Assembly (NCBI RefSeq): GCF_004193775.1
Contig: NC_041018.1
Coordinates: forward strand, 35,036,913 to 35,100,912
Source of the DNA: Glycine soja
Lineage: Eukaryota; Streptophyta; Magnoliopsida; Fabales; Fabaceae
Length of the DNA: 64,000 bases
Direction: 5' to 3'
Part shown: piece after piece, positions 9,901 through 21,625 of the stretch
Position numbering within the stretch: position 1 is the first letter of the stretch
Layout of the letters: each line of letters starts with the position of its first letter
Position numbers and translations under genes: made by a program
Notes under the pieces: model-generated
Seen by the model: only the letters and a program-made list of their open reading frames with translations
Database searches by the model: none
What the model was told of the DNA's origin: nothing

Positions 9901-11905
9901 GTTGGCGGAAGCCCCTTGAGAGACCTTTTGCCTGTGTACTAATGTCCGAGCCATATCCGTAGCAACAACCAAATTACCTTGTTGCTGGAATTCAATATTC
10001 ATTCTTAATTCTTCTTATTGCTTGAGATTGAAAAGCTCGCCCAATGGATTATTGTCTCCCAAGTCTGATTTCTCTCCTATTGAGGCTTTAATAACTACAG
10101 AAAGCTTAGTCATCTTTTCCATGAAGTCATTCAATTTTGTTGCTAAATCCCTATCACTCATGTTGGCTTTGGATACCAAGTTGTTATGGACCTTAGCATA
10201 GGATCAGATCACAGGCCCCTGACATAAAAAACTTTTGGGTGTTGCTAGGTGCATCCAGCATTATTGCTGGTGCACCCAACATTTTTTAAAAATATCAAAA
10301 TTGCTCTTGTGCTTTCTTCGCATTTGTGAAGCATATGCGTGAGGGTGGTCCGTAAATCTTACAGATCAACTTGATTCGTATGCCTTTTACGGATCAACTT
10401 GAACTGTAAAAGGCTTATGAATCAACTTGATCCGTAAGCCGTTTACGAATCAAGTTGATCTATAAGTCGTTTACGGATCAAGTTGATCCGTATGTTGATA
10501 TTAAGCACATACGGATCAAGTTGATCTGTAAAAGGCTTACGGATCAAGTTGATCCGTATGTCTTTTACGGATCAACTTAAAGACTTACAGATTAAGGGTA
10601 TTTCAGTCTTTTTCGCTTAAGTGTTGGGTGCACCAACAATAATGCTGGGTGCACCTAGCAACACCCCAAGACTTCTTTCTATCTATAATGAAAGCAAAAA
10701 GCAGACTCATGCTTGATTGAGCTCCTCCTAAACTATCACACATGTTTTAGTGAGTGGGAAACAGACTCATTCTTGACAAAATCCCTCTAAACTAACACAA
10801 TTTTTTTTTAATATTCCTCCTAGTTACATTTCCATCAAGTTGGCCCCTTAAATAGGCTACAAATATATTCCTATTAATTGATCCTAAATGATAAAATAAA
10901 GATAAAGAGAATCCTAATTGATAGAATCATAATTAACAATTATCTTAATTGATAAAAGATTTCTAATTAAATAAGATCTTATCTAAAAATTACCCTCATT
11001 AATAAAATAGGAATCTAAAATAAATAAATAAAGAAATAATATAAATTAAATAATTCATGATTTAGATATGATAATTCTAATTTGTGGCCATATCATATTT
11101 TTAATGTGGAATAGTTTTTTTTGGCTAATAATTTTAGGGTCTTGCTAATGCTTAAAGACCAAGAAACTAAAAGAAAAAAAAATATTTAATATGAAAATCA
11201 TATGAGCCCGTAAAAAAAGTTAGCCGCAACATACCTTTGTGCATCCCGGTAATTTTTTTTTTCTTTTTAGTTCTTTAATTAATGTCTCATAATTTTATCC
11301 TAAAAACTGGTTGGTTGTCAAACTTGAACTTCGGCATTATAATACATGGAAGGACGTAGGCCAAGTAGAGGCAACAAAGTTGAGATAAACGTCAGGCTAT
11401 AGCATTCACTTAATTTTTTTTTCTTTTTTTACAAACTTAAATGCAGTTTCTCATATATATTTGGTGGTATTCTCTAATCAAAGTTAGATTTTCACCTCAA
11501 TAACATATGTTGATCTTCAATACAAACTTTTATTGCGTGATAATGAAGTAAAACTCTAATTTTGATTACAGAACAATATTATAAGTATCTAAGTTTTTTT
11601 TCCTTTCATTAGGTCTTTGTCAACCTCTAATTGTGAGCTTATTTTCCACAGTTCCAATGCCAACTACGACAACCTACTTGGGAACAACAAACCCTATCCC
11701 CAACGCATTCCTCTGAGAGTATGATTTTCTGAACTTAGTATCTTCATCTATTGATATTCTAGTAACCACTTACTCAAATAAAAGGGGTGGCTTAGTTCAA
11801 AAGGCACCATCTTTTTTTTAAACTAATTGATTACTATATTTTTTGTGATAGGAAATGATTGACTTTCTTGTTGATATTTGGGAGCAAGAGGGTCTGTATG
11901 ACTGA
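6987..11905 (+). CDS. DUF4050-family protein (At1g15350-like), four coding exons
   Basis: Exons 6987-7248, 8006-8093, 11652-11718 and 11852-11905 join in one frame. The first holds NIGCLGCCKKTP, MDEASKGLRTQG, a DFWSSSTFELD block and AHSQRSISSIG, and ends at EFVNHG. The second gives LLLWNQIRQQWVGNKRSE; the third NANYDNLLGNNKPYPQ; the last EMIDFLVDIWEQEGLYD and stop. This order is that of the plant DUF4050 family, a conserved small protein of unknown biochemical role. From the internal ATG at 7035 the product is 140 residues. The family normally has residues before GCLGCC, so an upstream initiating exon is likely but not located. Splice sites: donor at 7249 is GC (ATG|GCAAGT), then GT at 8094 and 11719; acceptors are AG. 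Intron 8094-11651 is bloated by retroelements. One residue differs from the usual LxWNATY (here SSNANY); otherwise nothing is broken, so it is probably functional. Confidence 0.85.
7249..8005 (+). other. GC-AG intron of the DUF4050 gene
   Basis: The coding frame requires the junction CAT G|GG CTT (His-Gly-Leu), placing the donor at 7249-7250 as GC in the context ATG|GCAAGTTT and the acceptor as TATATGCAG ending at 8005. GCAAGT is the strongest non-canonical match to U1 snRNA. No GT in the vicinity gives an in-frame join. If the intron is retained, the frame runs on to a stop at about 7338. Confidence 0.8.
8949..9540 (+). pseudogene. Degenerate Ty3-gypsy gag, left unit
   Basis: It opens MGDTDLAAKLNEFMKHMG just after the primer-binding-like site. 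After stops it continues with ALDMARTLERKV and the block MAKRRAKGMCYK, then DDEAYDVKHKCKRLFW. This is the linker and zinc-knuckle region of gypsy gag (CYNC-x4-GHxC), with the second Cys and the invariant Gly lost and an in-frame stop after CYK. There is no protease, reverse transcriptase or integrase, so the unit is non-autonomous. Confidence 0.65.
9690..10170 (-). pseudogene. Degenerate Ty3-gypsy gag, right unit (opposite strand)
   Basis: The reverse complement of 9690-10170 aligns with 8949-9500 throughout: the start ATG region, the AGGTAATTTGG region, the AATGGGTCTGC block and the zinc-knuckle stretch. Several small indels and stops break the frame. It is cut off just after the knuckle at about 9652, where it meets the truncated LTR of the left unit. 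Confidence 0.6.
10234..10670. mobile_element. MITE with about 45-bp inverted ends, inserted in the right gypsy arm
   Basis: The left end TTTGGGTGTTGCTAGGTGCA is mirrored by the right end GGTGCACCTAGCAACACCCC. Both ends hold an inner palindrome around GCATTATTGCTGGTGCACC. ACT flanks it on both sides (10231-10233; 10671-10673). The homologous place in the left gypsy arm has only one AGT, an empty site that confirms a 3-bp duplication. The interior (10350-10590) is an array of TTACGGATCAACTTGATCCG-type palindromes. No coding capacity. Superfamily not assigned. Confidence 0.8.
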
Positions 11906-13314
11906 TCAAGCAAAATAGTCAATTTATTTTTCCAAAGATTTTGGAGGAGAGGTGATGTCGAATTTGTTTGTTGTCCTACTGGATAGCTGTGAATGGAGTA
12001 ACTTACAAATCTTCTCTTTCAGTGGTTTCTTTCCTATTTTTAAATACGTTAGATTAAATTGTATAATTCTTCCTGGGTTTTTGGCTGAAGTGATTTACAG
12101 ACAAATTATCTGAGGCAAAAGGGAAAATTTCAAGCTTAAGCTAGCTTCTAATAGTCTAAATGCTAGTATTTAAGAGCTAATGTTTCTTGTTCTTGTTGAG
12201 AAAATTTTATTCTGAGTATTATTACTTATTATTATTATTTTTGTATTTATATTTTAAAACTTTAAATATATATACAATATGATTACTATTCACTAGATTT
12301 TTTTATAGAGAAAATTACTATTCACTAGGTTAGATTTTTTTTTTATATAGAGAAACACAACTATCTAAAGCAACTAGTCTACTAAGCCATGCATTGCACA
12401 GTTTATAATTATCACATGGATATATATAAATAGTAAAATATAAGATTATTTATGTAAATTTAAAAAAAAATCTTGTAAATTATTCAATAATATATAAATA
12501 AATGAAAGTATTTTATATTCCATGTTATGTTGCTTTCAAACTTATAAATTATACTATGTTAATTTGTTTATCATAATTTTATATAAATTTCTAACATTTA
12601 AATTATTCTTTATAAAATTTATATCTTATTCTAAAAAAAGCATATAAAAAACCAAGAAAGAATTCTTATATATAATTAAGTACTAGTAACATTTATATTA
12701 CGTCACATCATATAAAACATGTTTTTCTATTTCGAAAAAGTTTAAGGGGATTGATTCTCAAGAGTTCATTAGGTCATGATAAGTTTTAAGATTCAAATAT
12801 TATATATGCTGTCCATAATATAATCAAACATTTAAATCCTTGTTACCGATTCAACAAAAAAAATATTGATTCATTGAAGATAAAACCAAAACTTAAATAA
12901 TAAAAACACTGCATAGAAGTGGCATATCAAGAAACAATTTAAAACACGAAATGAAATATTAGAATGTAAGTTTTAACCACTCAGATATGTTATTACTCAC
13001 GCGCGTCATCTAATTCAACCGTTTCTTTTGGTCTTATTATTAGCTTTTTCATACTCCCTTTCAATTCCGACTAAAGTCTGCAATCCCATAAATATCTAAT
13101 TAATCTAAAAAATTACAAGCTGAAACTGATTAAAACAGTACCTGTATAAAACATATTATAATTAATTAAAACTATCAAGAAAATCATTTCAAAGAAATTA
13201 CGATTCTACTGCACATGGTTGGTCCAACAACAAATGGGAATTAATTACAACAATTTTTAAAAGAAGCATTTTACTTTAAATAAGTGAACAAATATATTGA
13301 ATCTTTTTGTAAAG
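11906..13314. other. 3' flank of the DUF4050 gene and AT-rich intergenic DNA
   Basis: The first 250-300 bp after the stop are T-rich and probably the 3' untranslated region. Beyond about 12230 the sequence is AT-rich without recognisable genes or long repeats. Confidence 0.45.
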
Positions 13315-13349
13315 ACACACTACTCAAAAATATAGATTTAATATCACTA

Positions 13350-13560
13350 CATTAACATCGTTTTTTGATAAAATCGATGTTAACAAAAACGCAGTGATAT
13401 AATCATAAATAACATGAATTCATTAATATTGATTTTTCAAAAAATCAATGTTAACGCGTTCATGTTAACATCAATTTTTTTAAAAATCAATATTTGAAAA
13501 TAACACGTTAACATCGATTTTTTCAAATAAAAAAAATGATGTTAAAATTAGCATCACTTG
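13350..13560. repeat. 5' subterminal repeat array of the CACTA element
   Basis: At least four imperfect palindromes of the form TTAACATCGATTTTTT...AAAATCGATGTTAA lie at about 13352-13385, 13425-13455, 13463-13495 and 13507-13545. In CACTA elements such arrays bind the element's accessory protein and are needed for transposition; that role is from the family, not shown here. Confidence 0.75.
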
Positions 13561-13569
13561 ATTAACATC

Positions 13570-16160
13570 CGTCTACATTTCAAAATATATGAACACGAGT
13601 CCTATTTTCTCGTGTTCTCTTCTTCTTCGTCTCAGCCCCTCTTCACCTCCACTCTTCGCCTCTCTTCTCACAGCATTGTGTCTTCACACTCCAGTGTTAA
13701 TGTCTTCCACCATCATGACATCTCGTGTCTCCCTTAGGTACCTCTTTTTCTCTTTCTATTTGGTTGTTGTTGTCATCACCACTGCCGCGGCAGGGAAGGC
13801 GGCGACAGCAGCGGCCTGAGCCTACTTGGACATGTTTTTGTGAAGCTCTGCATTGATCATTGCCAATGCCAAAAAGAAACGGCTCATTACTAGATGTTCT
13901 TTGAAAATTTATTAAATATTGTCATTAGTTTATTAAATGTTTGTTGGTATTACAAGGGAAAAAAAAAGGTTGATGGGGTGCTGTACGAATGTTTAAGCTG
14001 AACCAAATAGAATAACGAAGTGAAAATTATGGCATTTACTCCGTGTTTCAAAATTCTGTTTGAGCATAAAAAGTAAGGCAAAAAAAGAAGTCTCTATTTG
14101 TTACAACTTATCTTTTTGTTCCACGCGAGGCTTTGTTTATGGGTATGCAAAATTATTATAAGATTAATTTTGTTTTTCATCGAAATAGTTATATGGAGAT
14201 TTCTTGTTTTCGTGCCATCATATAAGTTAATCGTAGAAAGCTTCCATTGTGACAGCCAGGTTTGAATTGGTTTTAAGTAGTTGAAGATGTTCTAATCATC
14301 AATTTAATGATGAAATTGAATCGAAATCGATTAATGGTAAGTCTCACAACTTGACCTGCCTTCCAATCCTGTTTGAAAATGAAAACATATGCCATGAATA
14401 ATTTCATAGCAAGATCAAGAGATATGACAGACTATATCATAGAAATAGGAGAAAAAATGAGGTGAAGTGGGATAGAATAAAAAATGAGCCTAAGTTAAGC
14501 ATTTTCCCTAACATAAATATCAGAAGCAGATCCCCACCAAGGTCCGGTGAGGCTTATTTCAGATAGGAGTAGTTCTTTGAACCTTAATTATGTCAATATA
14601 TGTTTTTTTTCCAGATAGGAGCAGTTGAAGCTGTGTCCCGTGAGGCTTATTTCACAGCCATTGAAGGTGCAATACTCCTCCACTTCCTGTTATTTCAAGT
14701 TTATTTTTGTAAATGACCATTATTCATTATTATATAAATAACATGCAGAACTGGTTATATAATTAGATTTAAGATTTGATTGGAATTGTTCTTATGTATG
14801 TAATGTAATTCTCTGGTGTCTTCGTAAATCTATTTTCATTAATTCCTTTTTTGAAATAAATTATGACTTTCTCTCTCACACAGAAATGTTGGTCCAATTT
14901 GAATGAAAGATGATTTTTAGACACCAAAAAACTTAATTGACACCAAGTCAGATAAAAGAGAGACGGCTCATGCTGAATCAAATATCTTACCAGAATAAAG
15001 CACCACCAATATTTCAAGGTGTTTTCATACTAAAACATTTTTTGGCATTGGCGTTGCTAATGATCATTTCGCGCGGTTTGAGCTCATTACTACGATGTTC
15101 TTTGAAATTAAGGCAGTCCCTAAGTTAGACCAAGGAGGTGGCTGCATAATCATTTAATGATTTTCACAAAAGTAAGAAAGAGATGGCACATGAGTAATTA
15201 TGAAAAAGTGAGGATTCTCTTTAAAAACGCAGCTGCTATTTTATTGACATATGCCAATAATAACAAGTTATAATACTTGTGTATATTAATTACTAGGGTG
15301 AGGGATAGTGGTAAAATGTTTAAATAGCCTGGTGAAGATCCTAAGTTTTAACATATTCACTATTTTACACAAGAAAAAAAAAATACACATATATTGCTCA
15401 ATTTCATTTTACGTAATCGGCTTCCTCTTCAAGCATTGTACTTATCAGCCTATACAACAATCTCGAAAAAAAATTGTTTCCTTGTCGCTCTTGGATTATT
15501 TTGAAATGTCGTTAAAAGGAAAAAAATCTTCTAAATTATAACATGTTCAATGTAATTTTGTAGGCACTTTTTGTTTTGTTGTTTGCATCATGATCACGAT
15601 ATTCATTGTTAAGTATTATCACAAGTATTAATGTCTTTCATACTTTTGATAAATTATTTTTTCTTATGAGTTCTTTTTTATCTTGTTTTATGTGATTAAT
15701 GACTATTATTTTATATTTAAGTAATGTTCATCATCAGTGAACCTTAGATTCCCGTTTGAGATTGAATACAATATTCTTGCAGACAGTTTGCATTAATCAT
15801 TGTATTGAATTTTAAATTGTTCGATTGGACAGTTTGGAAAAAGTCATATTTTTATAGTACATTCATACGTAAAGATTAAGTTTATTTTCTTAAATTTGAT
15901 GAAATTTTGATACAATATATTTTTCTTTGTTCTCTGAGTGCATACTTGATTGTTGTGGAATTAATCTCACTGCTTTCATGTCATGTACTTGGAGATCAAT
16001 GTGAAATGCTGCCGAAATTTCATAAAATTTAAGAAAAGAGACTTAACCTTCATGTATGAATGTATATAAAAAAAATGTCTTCCTGAATGGGATAGGCCCA
16101 CACCTTTAATGGAAAAGTGAGATTTTCATGCATCGAAAAACTTTGAGTATCACAAAGTTA
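13570..16160 (+). other. Non-coding 5' part of the CACTA element, with a GC-richer insert
   Basis: No transposase exon is recognised. About 13590-13820 is clearly richer in GC (many CTC/CCT and GCGGC) and could be captured host DNA; its short open frame has no family signature. A phrase around ATTACTAGATGTTCTTTGAAA (13887) recurs in diverged form at 15086, and CCGTGAGGCTTATTTCA recurs at about 14546 and 14639, so the region contains internal duplications. Confidence 0.4.
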
Positions 16161-16168
16161 TTAATTAG

Positions 16169-19100
16169 ATGGATCAAAGTTGGATCAACACAAGCTACAT
16201 GAGCCCTACGTATGAGGAAGGCGTGGAACAGTTCTTAGAATTCGCCTCCAAAAAAAGTCAACCGAATGAGGATGGAAAATATTTTTTTTCCTTGTATAAA
16301 CTGTTTAAACAGAAGACGACAAGTATTCGATGACATACGGGAACATCTACTGTGTGATAGGATTAAGAAGAATTATACAACGTGGATATGGCATGGTGAA
16401 TTGACAAACATGCTGAGGGGGTTCCAATCTGAACCGTTTGATGTAGAAATGGGAGATCGCTTAGAGGATATGATTCGTGATCTTGGACAGGAGTCTTTTC
16501 AGCAAGCACAGGCCCCTATGTATGATACATTGCAAAGTGATTCGAAGAAGCCTTTGTATCTAGGTGCAACAAGTTATTGACACTGTTGTTAGCAATGTTA
16601 AGTCTAGTTAATGTGAAGACCAGATATGGGTGGAGTGACAAAAGCTTCAATTCATTGCTTCAGGTAGTGCATGATATGCTTCTAGAGGAAAACACGTTGC
16701 CAAAAAGTTACTATCAGGCGAAGAAGATATTGTGTCTGATGGGTATGAGTATCAAGATTCATGCATGCCTTAATGATTGCACACTATACAGACATGAGTT
16801 TGAAGAAATGCACAAATGCCCTAGGTGTGGGGTATCGCAATACAAAGTGAAGGATGATGACGAGTGTAGTAGTGACGAAAACTCAAAGAAGGGCTCCACA
16901 GCAAAGGTGTTGTGGTATCTTTCCATCATTCCAAGGTTTAAGCGTTTGTTTGCTAATAGAGATGACGCAAAAGACCTTACATGGCATGTAGATGGGAATA
17001 ACTGCAATGGAATGCTCCACCATCTAGCTGATTCCTTTGAGTTGAAGAAGATTGATCGTTTGTACCTAGATTTTGACAAAGAGGCATGGAATCTTAGGCT
17101 TGGACTTGCCACTTATTGAATGAATCCCTATGCCAGTTTAAGCACTTAACACAATTTGTGGTCTATTTTGCTAGTAATTTATAACTTGCCTCCTTGGTTG
17201 TGCAAGAAGCGAAAATACATGATGTTGTCTATGATGATATCGAGCTCAAGACAACTAGGAAATGACATCGACGTTTATCTCAGTCCCTTGATTGAAGACT
17301 TGACAAAGTTGTGGAATGAAGGGTTTCCATGTTTGGTGGGTATCGAAATGAAACTTTTAAGTTGCGTGCAATGCTATTTTGTACCATTAATGACTTTCTA
17401 GCATACGAGAATTTGAGTGGATACAGTGTTAAGGGTCATTGTGCATGCCCTATATATGAAGAAGAAACAAGCTATGTACAACTGAAACATGGAAGAAAAA
17501 TAATATACACTCGGCATAAACATTTTCTGAAACCTTATCACCCTTACCAGCGATTGAAAAAAACTTTTAATGAAAGTCAAGAGCATGAAAGTGTGCCAAT
17601 ATCGTTAACTGGTTAGCAGGTTCTTGAGCAGGTTGAAGACGTGAATACTATATTTGGAAAGACCCATAAGAAGGAAAAAAAAGTAAAACTTGCATATGGA
17701 AGAAAAGTTTGATATTGTTTGATCTTCCATATTGGTCCGATCTAGATGTCAGACATTGTATTGATGTTATGCATGTGGAGAAAAATGTGTGTGATAGTGA
17801 CATCGGGACATTTCTTAACATTCAAGACAAGACAAAAGATGGTTTGAATACTCTTCAAGATCTAGTTGAGACTAAGATAGGTATACAAGACCATTTACAT
17901 CCAAGGTTTGATGGTAAGAAAATATACTTGCCTCTAGCTTCTCATACTTTGTCCATAAAAGAGAAGCTAAGTTTTTGTCAGTGTTTGTGCCATGTCAAAG
18001 TCCCACAAGGATACTCTTCAAGTATTAAGAGTCTCGTGCAATTCAAAGATCTAAAGTTAGTTGGCTTAAAGTCTCATGATTGTCAAGTCTTGATGCAACA
18101 ACTGTTAGTCGTGGCGATACGAGACATTTTTCCTAACAAAGTGAGGCATGCCATAACTCGCCTGTGTTTTTTCTTCAATGTCATATGTAGCAAAGTCATT
18201 GATCTTGTCAAGTTAGATAAGCTAGAAAATGAGGTTGCCATTATATTGTGTCAGTTGGAGATGTATTTTCCTCCTTTGTTTTTGACATCATGGTTCACTT
18301 AATTGTTCACCTAGTGAGGAAAATCAAACGTTGTGGTCCTATTTATTTGCGGTGGATGTACCCGGTTGAGCGATACATGAAGATCTTAAAAGGGTATACA
18401 AAGAATCTACAACATCCTAAAGCATCTATTGTCGAAAGGTACATTGCAAGAGAAGCTATTGACTTTTGTTTAGAGTACATTGAAAAGAAAAAACATGTTA
18501 GGCTTCTCGAGTCTCGATATGAAGAAAAAGTGGTAGGAAAGAGTTCCAAAGGACTGCATATTATCACTCCAAGTTTAGAATATTTGCAACAAGCTCATTT
18601 GTATATACTGAATAACAGTAATGATGTTTTGACATGCATAGTTCGTCACGAAGGTTTAGTGAAGGAAAGTAATCCAAAAATTTCCAAGAACAGGATGTTG
18701 AAAGAGCATAAAAGGATTTTCCTAAGTTGGTTTAAAGATACAATCTTTACTGAACATGATGCTTCTGAAAACGTTAACGAAGTTAGCAGATGGGTCTAAA
18801 AGAAATGTTATCAGCTGGAGAAGATACGATATCAACAAGTATTCATTTTACACCAAATCACAAGACGACAAGAGTGTGCAAAATAATGGGGTTAATCTAA
18901 TGGTTAAATCTCAACACTTTGCTAGTGTACATGATGACAATCCCCGCATAGCTTCCATGCCTTACTTTAGAGTCATTGAAGAAATCTGGGAGCTTAATTA
19001 TGTCAAATTCATTGTCTTTGTTTTCAAGTATAAGTGGGTTGATAGCAATATCGATGTTTGAACCGATGATTTCGAATTTACGTTGGTAGATCTGAAGAAG

Positions 19101-19375
19101 CTCGCTTATCAGAATGAGTCTATGAGTCTTTCATTATTGCAAAACAAGCTAAACATGTATTTTATATTCAAGATCCTTGTGATGAAAGGTGGTCAGTGGT
19201 TTTACACGAAAAAATCATCGATGTTAATGTTGAAGATGATTGTTCAATTGTTGATACTTGTGTTAGTCCTTTTTCCACACAAATGTCGCCTAACGTCAAT
19301 GGAGAAGAAGAAGTTGACGACATGCATGCAAATCGTAATGATTATGATGAAGGAGAATTAATTAACATCGTATAA
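16169..19375 (+). pseudogene. CACTA TNP2-type transposase (Transposase_21), frameshifted
   Basis: From ATG 16169 the N-terminal transposase-associated domain reads MDQSWINTSYMSPTYEEGVEQ and continues after a frameshift with CINCLNRRRQVFDDIREHLL. The transposase core follows: YGWSDKSFNSLLQ, HKCPRCG (16810-16840), WHVDG (16981), then NLPPWLCKKRKYMMLSM (17180). After another frameshift come ETFKLRAMLFCTINDF (17349) and the LFDLPYWSDLDVRHCIDVMH block (17715). A DUF4218-like part (LEMYFPP ... PVERYMKILKGYTKN, 18260-18420) and a DUF4216-like C-terminus (PYFRVIEEIWELNYVKF, 18961) complete the usual domain order. At least five frameshifts and several stops separate the pieces, so no functional protein is possible. 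Confidence 0.85.
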
Positions 19376-19476
19376 TATAATATATTTTATATTTAGTTGC
19401 TTTCAATCCATTTAATTACATTACTTAATATAGTTTTTTAGACATTTGTTAATTAATGTTGTTTTTTAACATGCAC

Positions 19477-21127
19477 ATGGCTACACCATCCAGTTCCCCT
19501 CCTCCTCCTCAGTCAACAACACATTCCTCGTCTACCTCAAAGAAGACAAGAAAAGTGACATGGCTCAGATCATTGGCTACTAGACCAGTTAGGGCATAGA
19601 GACCACTGGTTCATGTGGATCCTGCCACTGGGAAAGTCAATGGTCCCACAAAAAGAAATTAAGAACATATTTGGGGATTATCGCTTGCGATAAGGTGGAT
19701 GTCACATATGATAATTGGAAACAAGTCCCTGCAACTCAAAAGGATTTGATCTAGGAGTATATTCAAGTATTTCAATTAAATGTTGCATGTTGTTGTAATT
19801 GGTCGTACTAAAATTCTTAAATTGTAATTGATTAACTATAAAATGTATTTTTTGTTTCTCTGGCTAAATTTGATATTCCTGAAGCATCCGAATTGAGGAC
19901 AAAGAAAAAAAATACTTCGTAGGTGGGCAATGGAGATAGTTTAAGTTAGATTTGACCTCCAAATGGGTTCTTGCAGACAGCAAGGAAGGCCAGGATGATA
20001 AAGTATGTGAAAAGCAAGGCATCAACAAGGAGAAGTGAAACCAATTTTGTTAGAGTCATAAAGACCGTTTATGAGAGGTAACTTTATAATTTTTATTGTT
20101 TTAAACTTTATACTTTTGATTCTTGTCAAAGATATCAAGTTAAGCTAATGTGTATTGTTACAGGAGGTTCAAAAGAAGGCGCAGGCCATTCAAAAACAAA
20201 ACACTGCTCCTCGCGTGTTGTCTCTTGGGGGTTATGAATATCTCGAAGAAAATTTGATGGAGGACAAGAAAAAGAAACGATTGGAGGAAACAGCCAAATC
20301 CGGGAGCACTAAGACAATTATTGATCCTCCATCTCCCATTGGACGACACGTGAAGTGAAAGATGGCCTGCACAAAAAAAATATGGTCAAATGATGTCTGA
20401 GGCAGCAAAGGAAATTGCATATAGGATTGTAAGTCACTCTCATTTGTCAGTGTTCATTTTTTATAATAATTGTTGGATACGTAAACCAACTTTGTTTCAT
20501 CTGTTGACTACAGAATTCCTTGGAGGAACAGGTCTCACAAGGAAGCTTGGTTGCCCATGAACGTCAAGATGTATTGATTGTTGTCATTGGGCAACCAGAA
20601 CACTCTGGTCGTGTCCATGCTGCTGGAGTCAGTGTCATGATCAAACAATACTTTGGAACGACTTCAAGGACCTCTGACACGTCTTCGTCCATGGCTCCCG
20701 AAGACATGTAGTAGTTGACACAAAAAATTAGGGACCAGCTGGAGGAGTCGATCATAGAAAAAGTGACTCGACAACTAATGATGTCCTTTAGCCATATGCA
20801 ATCCTAGTTTCAGTCGCAGATGCAATCACAAGGACTTGCACTGCCTCCTGGGCCTAAGGTTGGTCCATTTGCTGCTCGTGTCAACACAAAGAGAAGTTGT
20901 GCTGATCCCTTGGGGTAGGACCCAAACACGAGGGACTTAGAGAAATCTGGATTGTATGTCAATGAAAATCCTCCCCGTTTGGTTACCCTTAGAAAACTTT
21001 ATGAGGGGTCGACCACTGTTCACAACATCCCTTTGGGCAACGATCAAGTGAAGGTCAATGTTGAGGAAGTTCGAGATGTTGATGCTCATATTCTTGTACC
21101 CACTCAAGAGGTTCAGTTAGTAGGGCA
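19477..21127 (+). pseudogene. CACTA second gene, Transposase_24 (TNPA-like) portion, interrupted
   Basis: It begins MATPSSSPPPPQSTTHSSST (19477) and continues through introns. Later pieces are KFDIPEASEL (about 19867), the exon with KKAQAIQKQNTAPRVLSLGG (about 20170), IDPPSPIGRHVK ending in TGA where the family has Trp, then SLEEQVSQGSLVAHERQDVL (20519) and KIRDQLEES. A conserved stretch VTLRKLYEGSTTVHNIPLG leads to EVQLVG at 21120, where the nested LTR cuts in. The protein family binds element termini in CACTA systems. Multiple stops (for example after RPVRA near 19600) make it non-functional. Confidence 0.8.
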
Positions 21128-21492
21128 TGTAACGCCCTGAAATTTCGCTAACTATAAATCAATGTTTAAATGTATTTATCACATTATTTGATTATACGAT
21201 TGAATTGAATGAGTTGAGGTATGGTGTGAATTAGCCATGTCTGATTTTCTTGATGTAGATGTTGAGTTATGTGGAGTTTTATAGACCTAAGTTGAAATTA
21301 TGAGATTTCAAATTTTACCTAAACCTGTTCCAGTAAAACCATGATTCTAGATTTGTTAACCGTTGGATCATCTTCAAATTTGGACTATAGGTTCCTAACC
21401 CATGTCCCCATGGTTTGACCTTTGGGATTCGCAAACTAACAATGTTTGTCCTCTTTATCAGCTCAAGAAGCACACTAAGTGTTACTCCAACC

Positions 21493-21625
21493 CGAGAGGG
21501 AATTGCGCTAAGTGTGAATTGTCGCGCTTAGCACAAGAGGAATTGCACTCAGTATGAATTGTCGCACTCAGTGCAGATCCCAACTGGAGAGGAATTGCGC
21601 TAAGCGCGAAAAGTCATGCTTAATG
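21493..21625 (+). repeat. Three tandem palindromic units in the solo LTR
   Basis: Three units of about 45 bp each begin with GAGAGG(G)AATTGCGCTAAG-type sequence (the middle one AGAGGAATTGCACTCAG). Each contains a dyad such as GCGCTAAGCGCG or TGTCGCGCTTAGCAC. They lie just upstream of the TATA-like box at 21641, so they may be promoter elements of the LTR. Confidence 0.6.

Larger units (their letters stand above)
8527..11095. mobile_element. Two inverted non-autonomous Ty3-gypsy-like units (head-to-head palindrome) inside the DUF4050 intron
   Basis: The left end TGATATGGCCACAAATTAGG (8527) is mirrored by the right end ...AATTTGTGGCCATATCA (to 11095), and both are flanked by TATTT (8522-8526; 11096-11100), a 5-bp target duplication. 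The left unit reads: LTR 8527 to about 8926, primer-binding-like TTGTTATCCAGAG, a gag remnant, then the start of a second LTR at 9572. The right unit reads from 11095 leftward: LTR, TTGGTATCCAAAGCC, gag remnant, broken off near 9652. The two arms have diverged, so they are two family members rather than a fresh duplication. Confidence 0.75.
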
